From positions 1-19,547 of the forward strand of contig JAGRBY010000064.1 in NCBI GenBank assembly GCA_020433835.1: DNA of 19,547 nucleotides, in the 5' to 3' direction. The DNA comes from Anaerolineae bacterium. Its GTDB lineage: Bacteria; Chloroflexota; Anaerolineae; 4572-78; J111. Made by a program: the position numbers and the translations under genes. Shown here piece after piece: positions 7,084 through 14,939 of this stretch; the first letter of the stretch is position 1; every line of letters begins with the position of its first letter. Below the pieces are notes generated by a model, which ran no database searches, was not told where the DNA came from, and saw only the letters and a list, made by a program, of their open reading frames with translations.

Positions 7084-7164
7084 AGGTGACTGGCACTTAA
7101 TCGCAGTCATAGCAGCGTTGTATTCCATTCAATGTTCTCTATTGAGCAAAAGTGCCAGTCACCT
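7084..7164. repeat. 81-bp element with perfect 15-bp terminal inverted repeats
   Basis: AGGTGACTGGCACTT (7084-7098) is the exact reverse complement of 7150-7164, around a 51-nt centre. It lies within the predicted leader of the PepSY mRNA. It has almost the same dimensions as the element at 4185-4264. It may be a dispersed MITE/REP-like element that was inserted in the leader, or a leader structure affecting translation. Confidence 0.65.
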
Positions 7165-7191
7165 GAGTAGTTACTCCCACTGTTTGAAATA

Positions 7192-7246
7192 AGTCTATCA
7201 AATGTGCATGAAGGTGGCATGAAGCGAGGATGAAGGATTTCTTCAT
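7192..7246 (-). promoter_or_regulatory. OmpR/PhoB-type activator site and promoter of the PepSY gene (box 1)
   Basis: Read on the minus strand, ATGAAG (7241-7246) is followed at 11-bp steps by CTTCAT at 7230-7235, 7219-7224 and 7208-7213, each separated by 5 nt. After exactly 10 nt comes TAGACT (7192-7197), preceded by TG one base away (TGATAGACT, extended -10). Direct hexamers at 11-bp periods ending 10 bp before the -10 are the geometry of PhoB/OmpR-class activated promoters. The inverted half-site overlaps the TGA stop of the kinase gene. The same arrangement occurs at 15081-15135 and 18228-18282. Confidence 0.8.
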
Positions 7247-8628
7247 GTTGCCGGCTTGGCTATGGGCAAAGTCACGGTGAATGTAGTCCCCTCGCCGGGA
7301 GTGCTGGTCACCGTGACCAGGCCATGATGCGTTTGCACAATGGCCTGGGTAATGGCTAAGCCCAGGCCAAAGCCACCCGATTGCCGGGCGCGGGCGCTGT
7401 CGGCGCGGTAAAATCGTTTGAAGAGATGGGGCAAGTGGTGCGACTCGATGCCGGGGCCGGTGTCGGCAACGGTCACGCTGAGGTCGTCCCAGTTGCGGTT
7501 CAGGGTTACCGCAATTTCACCGTCGGCGGGCGTGTACTTAAGGGCGTTTTCGATGAGGTTTGTAAAAACGTGGCGCAACTGTTCGGCGTGGCCGTTCACC
7601 AGCCAGTTGACCTGCCCCGGATACTCCAAGCTCAGGGTAAGGCGGCGAGTCTCCGCCTGAGGCTGTAATTGCTGCACGACCGTGGTCAGTACCTGATCCA
7701 CTGCCACCGGCTCAAATTCTATTGTTTCACCCTGCTCAACCCGGGCCAGGGTGAGCATCTGTTCAACCAGATTTGTCATCCGATCAACGTCGTTTTCCAT
7801 ATCGGCCATCATTTGTAACAAGGTGGCGGCATCGCGGGGGCGGGAACGGGCCAGGCTCAACTGGGTTTTGAGAAAGCCCAGCGGGGTGCGGAGTTCGTGG
7901 GAGGCGTCGGCGGTAAATTGGCGCTCGCGTTGAAAGGCGGAGTCAAGCCGATCGAGCATGGCATCGAAGGTGCGGGCCAGGTGACCAATTTCATCGTCGG
8001 GCAGGTTCAAATTGAGCCGTTGACTCAGATCGGCGGCACCGATTTGGCGAGCGGTCGAGGTGATCGTAGCCACGGGAGCCAAGGCGCGATTGGCTAAAAA
8101 CAGTCCGCCCACAGCCGACAGCAGTAACACGATAGGGATGGCGACCGCCAGACTGAGGAAGATTTGATAGAGAAAAGTCTGGCTTTCGCGCAAAGACATG
8201 GCTACTACAATGGTTCCCAAGGTGCGATTGTTCTCTTGCAAGGGGGTGACCAACTGTCGCACCGGCTCGCCATTGACCAATTCACCGTCTCTTAACTGCT
8301 CCGAGGCCGGCAAGGCGATGGGGAGCGCATAATTTTCCGCCTCGCCCACCGTGAGGCCGATGGTTCCTTGCGGGGTTAGGATCCAGGCTAACACCCCCCG
8401 CCCTCGTAAATCGGCGGTTTCAGCGACATCGGCGTAATAGTTGCTGCCCCGTACATCAACCACGGCATTCAACTGGGTTGCGCTTAAACGCAAGGTTTCC
8501 TCAATTTGCTGGTTTTGGTTGTTACGCAAAACGGTGATCAAGACGACCGCAAAAATCAACAGCAGCCCAGCTTCCAGAGCAACGGTCCACAAAACCAGGC
8601 GAACGCGCAGGCTATGAAAGCGATTCAT
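7243..8628 (-). CDS. Sensor histidine kinase of an OmpR-type two-component system
   Basis: This 461-residue membrane kinase has TM1 at about 8-34, an extracytoplasmic sensor region at about 35-153, TM2 at about 155-179, and a HAMP linker at about 180-232. The HisKA dimerisation domain has the H-box FTADASHELRTPLGF, in which His244 is the phosphorylation site. The ATPase domain shows the N-box NLIENALKYTP (Asn357/Asn361), DTGPGI (389-394), FKRFYRAD (403-410) and GGFGLGLAI (418-426). All catalytic motifs are intact. The start ATG 8626-8628 lies 17 nt inside the end of the regulator gene, implying translational coupling; a longer in-frame start exists upstream but would lie deep in the regulator gene. 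The sensor region has no recognisable ligand domain, so the signal is unknown. Its stop codon overlaps the activator box of the PepSY gene. Confidence 0.94.
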   Translation of the reverse strand: MNRFHSLRVRLVLWTVALEAGLLLIFAVVLITVLRNNQNQQIEETLRLSATQLNAVVDVRGSNYYADVAETADLRGRGVLAWILTPQGTIGLTVGEAENYALPIALPASEQLRDGELVNGEPVRQLVTPLQENNRTLGTIVVAMSLRESQTFLYQIFLSLAVAIPIVLLLSAVGGLFLANRALAPVATITSTARQIGAADLSQRLNLNLPDDEIGHLARTFDAMLDRLDSAFQRERQFTADASHELRTPLGFLKTQLSLARSRPRDAATLLQMMADMENDVDRMTNLVEQMLTLARVEQGETIEFEPVAVDQVLTTVVQQLQPQAETRRLTLSLEYPGQVNWLVNGHAEQLRHVFTNLIENALKYTPADGEIAVTLNRNWDDLSVTVADTGPGIESHHLPHLFKRFYRADSARARQSGGFGLGLAITQAIVQTHHGLVTVTSTPGEGTTFTVTLPIAKPAT

Positions 8629-9298
8629 TATCGCTGATCCGATAGCCCAGGCCGCGTACGGTCTGGATGAGCTTGAGGTCATGATCGGCATCGATTTTTT
8701 TGCGCAGCGAGGAAATGTAAACCTCGATGAGCTTTGAGCCGGATTCAAACTCCATATTCCAAACATGGTCGATGATCTGATCGCGGCTCAGCACCTGGTC
8801 GGGGTGGCGCATGAGGGTTTCCAAAAGAATGTACTCTTTGGAGGTTAAAGTTTCGATGGGCCTGTCGCCTCGACTGGCGCGTTTGGTGGCGGTGTCCAGC
8901 ACTAAATCCCCCACTTGCAATTCCGGTGTTTTGCTGGGGCCTTCACGTCGAGCCAGTGCCCGCAAACGGGCCGTTAATTCTTCGATGGCAAAGGGCTTGA
9001 CCAGGTAATCGTCGGCTCCGGCATCCAGGCCGGTTACCCGGTCGCTGATGGTGTCACGGGCGGTCAGCATCAAGATAGGCATAGTGTGGCCTCTGGCCCG
9101 CAACTCGCGGCATATATCCAGCCCGTTCATACCAGGCAGCATAATATCCAGCACAATAAAATTGTAGTTGGCGCTATCAACCCAGTTAAAAACTTCCGAG
9201 CCGTTGTCTACTACATCAACGGCGTAAGCTTCCTCTTCTAACCCTTGACGGATGAGAGCCGCCATACGGGCTTCATCTTCAACAACAAGAACGCGCAT
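8612..9298 (-). CDS. OmpR-family response regulator
   Basis: This 228-residue transcription factor has a receiver domain at 1-118 with acidic pocket Glu7/Asp8, phospho-acceptor Asp51 (FIVLDIMLPG), Thr79 and Lys101 (KPF). A winged-helix DNA-binding domain follows at about 127-222, with the OmpR-type LTSKEYILLETLMRHPDQVLSRDQII, the recognition-helix region SKLIEVYISSLRKKID and the wing IQTVRGLGYRI. Phosphorylated members of this family bind as head-to-tail dimers to direct repeats with about 11-bp periods. That fits the three boxes found in this window. The start has AGGAG at a good distance. It is the first gene of the regulator-kinase pair. I see no copy of the box upstream of it, so autoregulation through that site is not supported; it may be co-transcribed with the lipoprotein genes upstream. 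Confidence 0.95.
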   Translation of the reverse strand: MRVLVVEDEARMAALIRQGLEEEAYAVDVVDNGSEVFNWVDSANYNFIVLDIMLPGMNGLDICRELRARGHTMPILMLTARDTISDRVTGLDAGADDYLVKPFAIEELTARLRALARREGPSKTPELQVGDLVLDTATKRASRGDRPIETLTSKEYILLETLMRHPDQVLSRDQIIDHVWNMEFESGSKLIEVYISSLRKKIDADHDLKLIQTVRGLGYRISDNESLS

Positions 9299-9326
9299 CA
9301 GCTTCTCCTGTAGGGAATTGATCGGT

Positions 9327-9352
9327 GGTGGGGCCGGGCAGCCAGCCCCACC
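9327..9352 (-). terminator. GC-rich hairpin between TSP3 lipoprotein and regulator genes
   Basis: GGTGGGGC (9327-9334) pairs with GCCCCACC (9345-9352), with GG/CC pairs inside around GCAG. It is 15 bp after the lipoprotein stop on the minus strand, but lacks a T-run in that direction, so it may attenuate rather than end transcription into the regulator gene. A GACCGGTC palindrome (9353-9360) adjoins it. Confidence 0.45.
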
Positions 9353-9367
9353 GACCGGTCTATTTTA

Positions 9368-10054
9368 TCAATCGGTACCGGTTTCGGCGTCGCTGGCGTC
9401 TTTGTTGACGCTGGCGGTTTGCGGAGCAAAGCCTTTCGCGTGCAGCGTGGCCTCAACTTGTAGTTGATTAGGGTCGGTGTAAAACATGCTGTTGGGGTTG
9501 ACGCTGAAGTGATCGGGTTGGCCGGTATTGTCAAAGTGTACTGTTTTAGACTCACCCGGTTTCAGACTAAAGCCGGGCAAGGTGCGATAGTATGCCTGCG
9601 TGTCATTCGTGGTGAGATCCTTGATAGTATAGTATACGTCAAAATCGGTTAAATCAGTAGTGCTCTGGCTGGACAAGGTCAATTCCAAATGGTCAGGCGC
9701 ATCACCGCCGGTCGGGTTGACATTGTTTTCTACCAAGATGCTGGTTATGGTGAAACCATCCGTTGTACCGGCTTCTTGGGTTGGATTTTCGGCCAGCATA
9801 GGCTGGGGATCGGTTAGGTCGTTTTGACCGTCGCCATCGGTATCGCTGTTGTTGGGGTCGGTGCCTAGCGTCGCTTCGGCGCTGTCGGGAATGCTGTCGC
9901 CGTCGGTATCGGGGCCGTTGGCTGCGACTGTTGCCTGGCTGCCGCCATTATTGGCCGCCTGAACCGACTGAGCCGGGACCGCGCCGCCACAGGCTGTCAG
10001 TAGCCATAAACTTAAAACAACAGAGATGAGTAGAAAAAGAAACTTTTGAGACAT
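9368..10054 (-). CDS. Lipoprotein with thrombospondin type 3 calcium-binding repeats
   Basis: This 228-residue protein starts with a lipoprotein signal peptide (lipobox LTAC, Cys22). After a short linker, residues about 48-83 contain two thrombospondin type 3-like units, DTDGDSIPDSAEATLGTDP and DTDGDGQNDLTDPQP, whose Asp-rich loops bind calcium in known members of the family. The remainder (about 95-215) is a beta-rich domain of unknown family, with segments such as DHLELTLSSQSTTDLTDFDVYYTIKD, shown only in outline here (DHLELTL, FDVYYTIKD) and GFSLKPGESKTVHFD, typical of a beta-sandwich. ATG 10052-10054 has AGGAG upstream. It lies between the phosphoesterase gene and the regulator gene on the same strand, so it may share their transcript and function in the same envelope response (inference). 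Confidence 0.88.
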   Translation of the reverse strand: MSQKFLFLLISVVLSLWLLTACGGAVPAQSVQAANNGGSQATVAANGPDTDGDSIPDSAEATLGTDPNNSDTDGDGQNDLTDPQPMLAENPTQEAGTTDGFTITSILVENNVNPTGGDAPDHLELTLSSQSTTDLTDFDVYYTIKDLTTNDTQAYYRTLPGFSLKPGESKTVHFDNTGQPDHFSVNPNSMFYTDPNQLQVEATLHAKGFAPQTASVNKDASDAETGTD

Positions 10055-10101
10055 AATTTTACTCCTGTAAGGTGATTTATTGATTGTTGTGATGAATTTG
10101 T

Positions 10102-11142
10102 TTAGGGAAAGGTAGCGAACAGGTCGCTTAGATTGGTGGCCTGGGCCGCATCTCCTAAGAGTGGTGTTACACCAAAGAGTTCTTGAATCGTGCGCAGTAA
10201 AGAGCTATGGGTATAGTGAATCGTGTTTGAGTAACCGCCTCCCTTAGCCTTGGGCGACAGTACCAGCAGGCCAATTGGCCCATCGCTTCCGCCGCGGGCT
10301 TCGTCCCAGGTGATAAACAACACCCCGCCATTGGTGTATGTGGGTGAGTTGAGAATAGAGGGAACGTTATTGGCTAACCAATCATCACCGTTTTGAATCC
10401 GATTTGATAATAGACAGCGTACGTTACCGTGCATATCGTTGCATAAGTTTGGCACAATAAAGTTGTACTGAGCGACTGTGTTATTTTGCAGATCCGTACG
10501 CATTTCTGAGAGTGGACGCACATGCGCAATACAGACGGGCGACTTAGGATTGTTGGTATCGGTTACATCATCAAAATAGACCATCGGGTTGTGCTTGGGG
10601 GCGTACAGTCCGGTAGCCGTTAGGGGGCAATCGGTGCCGCTAATATCTTCTTGATAGCTCTTCCACGAGATACCCTTTTGGTCTAACAATGTCACAAGAT
10701 GCATCGAGGTGCTCTGATGGTTAGCATCAGGGTTAGCGTCGTTAGCAATATCGAAATCAGTTCCCGCCTCTAGCCAGAGGTAATTTGGCTCGCTTGGATG
10801 CACACCCGGTGGATTGTAATATTCCTCGGCGTGCGCGGCTATAGGTAAAAGTACGTTGTTGAGATAGGGGGCCTCATCGCTGCCCTTGATTTCCGACCAG
10901 TTGGTGTTCTCCATGACAATCACAAAGATGGTCGTTGGCGATGTGGTCGGGGTTGCTTCTGCCGGCATATCTGAGATCATGGTTGAGGTTGCCGTAGAAG
11001 ACACGACGGGCGTGGACGTTTCCGTCTCGGCCAAGGCTGCACCACTAGACATCGGATCGGTTAGATTGTAAGTACAAGCAACCAGCCACAATCCGGCGAA
11101 TATAATCAGGTTGATGAGAATAAATAATTTCTTAACTATCAT
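10102..11142 (-). CDS. Lipoprotein phosphoesterase (acid phosphatase/phospholipase C-like)
   Basis: This 346-residue protein has a lipobox LVAC (Cys23) and a Thr/Ser-rich linker to about residue 70. It then shows the signature of the phosphoesterase family that includes AcpA and bacterial phospholipase C: TIFVIVMENTNWS at about 71-83, where the Glu-Asn pair binds metal and a nearby Ser/Thr is the usual nucleophile region. HPSEPNYLWL (115-124), FITWDEARGG (276-285, metal ligands Asp280/Glu281) and THSSLLRTIQELFG (311-324, His312) complete the pattern. It is thus a likely secreted, membrane-anchored enzyme cleaving phosphate esters; the substrate cannot be told. The ribosome binding site is weak (GGACGAG). 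It heads the run of minus-strand genes leading into the TSP3 lipoprotein and the two-component system, suggesting a phosphate- or envelope-related setting. Confidence 0.88.
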   Translation of the reverse strand: MIVKKLFILINLIIFAGLWLVACTYNLTDPMSSGAALAETETSTPVVSSTATSTMISDMPAEATPTTSPTTIFVIVMENTNWSEIKGSDEAPYLNNVLLPIAAHAEEYYNPPGVHPSEPNYLWLEAGTDFDIANDANPDANHQSTSMHLVTLLDQKGISWKSYQEDISGTDCPLTATGLYAPKHNPMVYFDDVTDTNNPKSPVCIAHVRPLSEMRTDLQNNTVAQYNFIVPNLCNDMHGNVRCLLSNRIQNGDDWLANNVPSILNSPTYTNGGVLFITWDEARGGSDGPIGLLVLSPKAKGGGYSNTIHYTHSSLLRTIQELFGVTPLLGDAAQATNLSDLFATFP

Positions 11143-11220
11143 GCTAGCTCGTCCATGCTTTTCTGATTGAACCTGCCATTCCTGGTTGGCAGATGTTTAG
11201 GCCAGTTCGCCGGTTATAGG

Positions 11221-12243
11221 TCATGATTCCTGGCGCAGAAAAACCGCATAAGAAGCGCTGGTCAACAACACAATCGGTACCAGTAGCCCTACCAGATTAA
11301 CGGTTTTTAGATTGAGAATTTCCTGCCAGGTGCTGTCGGCAAACTCTTTTTTGATGCCTAGCAGGGCAAAGCTGATGCGCTCATAATGCTTAGTCGGCGA
11401 CAGTTCCTCGACCCCGTCGCGCACGGTTTCATACCATTTGAACTTGGCCAGGGCGGCTTGTTCGCCGGCTCGATCCAGTCCTAGTGAGGCAAAGAAGCCG
11501 CCGGGAATCTGATTGTCCAGATCCATCGTATCGCCGATTTGGGGAAAGATGAAGGCAAAGACCAGCCAGACAATCACGGTGAGCAGCAGGGCGTGATTGC
11601 CCCGCCGCTCCCATAGACTAAAAACCATGGCCAGCAAGAAAAAGGTGAGTAAGTACAGCCATGACATGCCCATGGTCAGGCTTAACTTGATGAGTTGATC
11701 GGCGGTGAGGCTGACTCCGCCAATGAGCATGAGTGCCAGCCATGTCACCAACCCGACGGCCCCCATGAGCAGAGCCAGCAAGACGCCATTGCCCAACATT
11801 TTGCCGCTAAGCAATTGATCTCGGTAAACCGGGCGAGACAAGATCAGGTTGAGTGTACCGGCCTGCCGCTCTTTGTTGATGCTGGTGAACCCCAGAATCA
11901 TTGCCAGTAACGCCCCGACCATAGCCAGATAGTTGATAAAGTTTTTGGATACGGCAATGGGGTTGAGCGAGGGCATCGGCGGGATGTCAGCCCGGCCCAG
12001 GTTTTTCAGAATTTGCACCGATTGCTCATACTCCATAACGTGCTGCCGCACCGTCACAGCCCCCAGGCTGATGGCAATCAAGCTCAGGCTGAGCAGCATC
12101 GCCAGCGCGACCACAAACAGGCGGTTACGGAAGGCATCGGCCATTTCTTTGCGGGCAATAACACCCAGGATATGGCCCCAACCGGGTTTTTGAGCAGTAA
12201 CCCGAGGTGAGGTGGTTGTTAATTCTAAATTTGCGGTTGTCAT
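11221..12243 (-). CDS. ABC-2 type permease (second permease of the operon)
   Basis: This 340-residue ABC-2 family membrane permease has about six hydrophobic segments, the first at about 43-65 and the last at about 315-335. A cytoplasmic coupling region at about 124-152 reads KERQAGTLNLILSRPVYRD followed by QLLSGKMLGN. The first permease of the operon carries an almost identical motif, so the two are paralogues that probably pair as a heterodimer with the single ATPase. A large extracytoplasmic loop lies between about residues 237 and 310. AGGAG is 9 nt before the start. The gene is last in the operon, 20 nt after the NEW3 gene. Known relatives include NosY- and GldF-like permeases; the substrate is unknown. 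Confidence 0.9.
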   Translation of the reverse strand: MTTANLELTTTSPRVTAQKPGWGHILGVIARKEMADAFRNRLFVVALAMLLSLSLIAISLGAVTVRQHVMEYEQSVQILKNLGRADIPPMPSLNPIAVSKNFINYLAMVGALLAMILGFTSINKERQAGTLNLILSRPVYRDQLLSGKMLGNGVLLALLMGAVGLVTWLALMLIGGVSLTADQLIKLSLTMGMSWLYLLTFFLLAMVFSLWERRGNHALLLTVIVWLVFAFIFPQIGDTMDLDNQIPGGFFASLGLDRAGEQAALAKFKWYETVRDGVEELSPTKHYERISFALLGIKKEFADSTWQEILNLKTVNLVGLLVPIVLLTSASYAVFLRQES

Positions 12244-12263
12244 TTCAGTTGCTCCTATCCGAC

Positions 12264-13064
12264 TTAGCGCCGGCCTTTTATTTTGAAGTAAACGAACACA
12301 CCACCTACAGCCAGGGCGATGACCACCCCGGACGCAATCAGATAATCGGGGCTTTTTTGAACCCGAACCATCAGTTCACTGGTGGGGCTGGTGGTCTCGC
12401 TGCTGGTTACGCTGAGGGGCAGCGGCTGATCGATAGACACTTGTGAGGCCGGTACCAGCACGCGCGCGTTCAGGCTAACGGTTTGGCCTGGCTCCAGACT
12501 GTCTACCTGCGGTGGATCAAGCTGAACCAGCCATTTGGTCGGTGCGTCTACCTGAAGGGCCAAATGTGTAACCGGGGCCGCGCCGGTGTTGGCGGCGGTG
12601 GTCTCAAACGTGAACTCCTGGCCGCTGAAAACGTTGGCATTGGTCGTCTGGCCGGTGATCTTTAGGGCGTAGGTATTTTCTACATTCAGCGATAGCGGAT
12701 GGGCCAGCGCCGTGCCGTCGTCACGGGTGGCGGTGAATTGACCGGCGTAATGGCCCACCAGCGTATCGATGGGTACGTCAATCCGCAGCGTCACCTGCCC
12801 GTAACTGTTGGCCGGAACCGTCACCTGATCCAGCACCGGGCCACCCTGAGTAAAGGTCACGGCCAGCGTATCGGGCAGGCCGGTTACCGTCAGTTGGTAG
12901 GTGTGGTCGGTACCGGTTTCATTATGAATTTCCAGCGGATATTGGGCCATCACCCCGGCCGGGGCGGTTTGGGTCAGCGTTACCTCATCGGCCCAGGTTG
13001 GTCTGGCCCCAAAGCTAAACAGCGTCAGGCTGAGTATTACCAAACTAAGAATACGTTTCATCAT
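12264..13064 (-). CDS. NEW3-domain protein anchored by a C-terminal membrane segment
   Basis: This 266-residue protein has a cleavable signal peptide (about 1-25, ending near TWA-DE). Two beta-sandwich halves rich in Thr and Val follow. The second, about 130-235 (TGQTTNANVFSGQEFTFETT..., VDSLEPGQTVSLNARVLVP), resembles the NEW3/Alpha-galactosidase-associated domain. Residues about 241-260 form a transmembrane helix with a short basic tail (FKIKGRR). It therefore should stand on the outer face of the membrane next to the two permeases. Its gene lies between them, 8 nt after the first permease gene and 20 nt before the second. Such proteins recur beside ABC-2 exporters and may be a substrate-binding or assembly component; this role is inferred from context. 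AGGAG precedes the start; the second Met is an alternative start. Confidence 0.85.
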   Translation of the reverse strand: MMKRILSLVILSLTLFSFGARPTWADEVTLTQTAPAGVMAQYPLEIHNETGTDHTYQLTVTGLPDTLAVTFTQGGPVLDQVTVPANSYGQVTLRIDVPIDTLVGHYAGQFTATRDDGTALAHPLSLNVENTYALKITGQTTNANVFSGQEFTFETTAANTGAAPVTHLALQVDAPTKWLVQLDPPQVDSLEPGQTVSLNARVLVPASQVSIDQPLPLSVTSSETTSPTSELMVRVQKSPDYLIASGVVIALAVGGVFVYFKIKGRR

Positions 13065-13072
13065 GTCTTCTC

Positions 13073-14008
13073 CTATTCCAGAATGAGCGTTTCATCGCGC
13101 AAGAAGATGGCGTATCCGGCAGCCATAAAGGCAATCGATGGAGTCAGCAGAACCAGCAGCGCAGTCAACCCGCGGCTGGTGAGCGTGGCTGCGCTCAGCG
13201 TCAGGCTGCCGGGGGCTGCTTCTAGCAGTTGCTCGCCGATAGTACGCCAATGCCAGGTGGGCGACAGGAAGTTGAGGGCTTGCGAGGCGGCTGTATCCTG
13301 TGGAATCTGGTTGGTTGTGCCGCTGATGCTGTTGATGACGGTGCTGCTGGCCATCAACGCTTCGGCCATTTGGGGGATGACAAAGCTGACCAGCATCCAG
13401 GCCACCAGCGAGACCAGAAAGACCGTGGCGCTGTTTTTCATCCGAATACTGAGCAGCATCGAAAGCGTTAGAAAGATGAGCATATAAAAGAAGGCCAGCC
13501 CCACAAAACTCAGCAGGCGCAGCACTTCGCCCCCGGTGGGCCAGATGCCGCCCACGAGCACCAACAGAACCAGATTGAAGACAAAGACCAACCCCAACAG
13601 TACCCCGATGACGGCGGCGTTGCCCAGCAGTTTTCCGCTCAGCAGCCGATCGCGGTAGACCGGGCGGGAGAGAATGAGCTTGAGGCTGCCCGACTCTTTT
13701 TCCTGAATGAGGGCGTTGTAGCCCAACACGACCGCCAGGATAGCTCCCACAATGCTGACGTACTCGGTTAGATTGGAGAGAATAGTCAGGGTGTGAATTT
13801 CCGGCGGAGGGGGTAAGGCTGTTGTACCCTGGGCGCTGAGTGTGGCTACCGTTTCATTATAAACGCGCATTTCGGCCCGTTTGGTGATACTGCCAATGTA
13901 GACCGACAGGATTGACATGGCCAGAAACAACACAGCGATGGTAATAAATAACCGGTTGCGAAAGGCGGTTTGAAACTCCTTGCGGGCAATGATGGCGACG
14001 GCGTTCAT
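13073..14008 (-). CDS. ABC-2 type permease (first permease of the operon)
   Basis: This 311-residue membrane protein of the ABC-2 family has about six predicted helices (first at about 19-41, last at about 285-305). It carries the conserved motif IQEKESGSLKLILSRPVYRD with RLLSGKLLGN at about 101-130, which should contact the ATPase. The N-terminus (IARKEFQTAFRNRLF) matches that of the other permease (IARKEMADAFRNRLF), showing common descent. The start codon overlaps the ATPase stop by 4 bp (ATGA), a classic coupled arrangement. A Pro-rich extracytoplasmic loop (LPPPPEIHT, about 65-73) resembles the corresponding loop IPPMPSLNP in the second permease. Confidence 0.9.
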   Translation of the reverse strand: MNAVAIIARKEFQTAFRNRLFITIAVLFLAMSILSVYIGSITKRAEMRVYNETVATLSAQGTTALPPPPEIHTLTILSNLTEYVSIVGAILAVVLGYNALIQEKESGSLKLILSRPVYRDRLLSGKLLGNAAVIGVLLGLVFVFNLVLLVLVGGIWPTGGEVLRLLSFVGLAFFYMLIFLTLSMLLSIRMKNSATVFLVSLVAWMLVSFVIPQMAEALMASSTVINSISGTTNQIPQDTAASQALNFLSPTWHWRTIGEQLLEAAPGSLTLSAATLTSRGLTALLVLLTPSIAFMAAGYAIFLRDETLILE

Positions 14009-14748
14009 GCGGCCGGCCTTTCTTGGTGTTCAACATCCAGGTAAATCTCTTCCAGAGAGTGGTGATTGGGAAAATGGGCCAATATATTTTGCAGATTGTC
14101 GGCCATCACCAGCCGACCGTGGTTCATAATGCCGATGCTGGTGCACAGTTTGGTGACTTCGGCCAGTTGGTGCGTGTTCATAAAAATGGTGATGCCAAAC
14201 TCGCTGTTGAGCCAGACAATTAAATCACCGATGGCCTGCGTACCTTCCGGGTCCAGCCCGGAGGTCGATTCATCCAAAAACAAAATCAGCGGTTGGTGCA
14301 GCAGAGCTTGGGCAATACCAATGCGCTGCCGCATCCCTTTAGACAGGCCGCCCACCCGCAGGTTGCGCCACTCCGGATGGCCCAACAGCTCCAAAATCTT
14401 GGATATCCGGTGGGGAATGTCGTTTACGCCGGACAAGGCCGCAAAAAAGTGCAGGTTTTCGGCCACGGTTAAATCGTTGTACAGCCGCACATTTTCCGGT
14501 ACGTAGCCAATGTACTCCCGCACTTGCAGGTTGTCTTTAACGATATCCGCACCAAAAATGGCGGCGCTACCGGAGGTAGGCAGCAGCAGGGTGGTTAACA
14601 TGCTGATCGTGGTGGTTTTGCCGGCACCATTGTGGCCCAAAAAGCCAAAGATTTCGCCTTGCGGCACCTCCAGGGTGAGGTCATTGACGACCACGTTAGC
14701 GCCATAGCGGCGGGTTAAATTATCGGTTTGAATGGCCGGATGGGTCAT
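14005..14748 (-). CDS. ABC transporter ATP-binding protein
   Basis: This 247-residue ATPase drives the exporter encoded by the next three genes. Walker A is GHNGAGKTT (38-46), the Q-loop position reads YVPEN (Glu85 instead of Gln, as in many ABC-2 exporter ATPases), the signature is LSKGM (135-139), Walker B is LILFLDE (154-160), the D-loop is SGLD (163-166) and the H-loop is His193. The residues after the catalytic Glu160 read STSGLD, where many homologues have PTSGLD. AAAGGAG lies 7 nt before ATG. The gene leads a tight four-gene operon (4-bp overlap, then gaps of 8 and 20 bp). Its upstream region contains an intrinsic terminator on the same strand, hinting at attenuation. Confidence 0.94.
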   Translation of the reverse strand: MTHPAIQTDNLTRRYGANVVVNDLTLEVPQGEIFGFLGHNGAGKTTTISMLTTLLLPTSGSAAIFGADIVKDNLQVREYIGYVPENVRLYNDLTVAENLHFFAALSGVNDIPHRISKILELLGHPEWRNLRVGGLSKGMRQRIGIAQALLHQPLILFLDESTSGLDPEGTQAIGDLIVWLNSEFGITIFMNTHQLAEVTKLCTSIGIMNHGRLVMADNLQNILAHFPNHHSLEEIYLDVEHQERPAA

Positions 14749-14841
14749 ACGTTTACTCCTTTCAAATCCAAGTCAATCGGTTAATGTGATGATTACATGT
14801 AAAGTTAACGTCTGCCAGGTAAATCTCAGTTTAAGTCAAAT

Positions 14842-14869
14842 AAAAAATCCCGACGGTAACCGTCGGGAT
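14842..14869 (-). terminator. Intrinsic terminator in the leader side of the ABC operon
   Basis: ATCCCGACGGT and ACCGTCGGGAT (14847-14869) are perfect 11-bp arms around one base. Read on the minus strand the hairpin is followed directly by a run of six T (14842-14847). It is thus a textbook Rho-independent terminator for minus-strand transcription. No minus-strand gene lies upstream; the next gene downstream on that strand is the ABC ATPase, 94 bp away. It may end a small RNA or act as an attenuator. A TATAAG (-10-like) at 14895-14900 on the minus strand could start such a transcript. Confidence 0.75.
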
Positions 14870-14939
14870 AGGGAGTAAGAATAACTTACTCTGCCTTATA
14901 CTTAACAGAGTCATCAAGTAACATTTGTTTAAGAGATTG

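Noticed and set aside
12699..13487. 262-residue plus-strand frame
   Set aside because: It lies antisense across the end of the first permease and the NEW3 gene, both of which have clear family motifs and ribosome binding sites.
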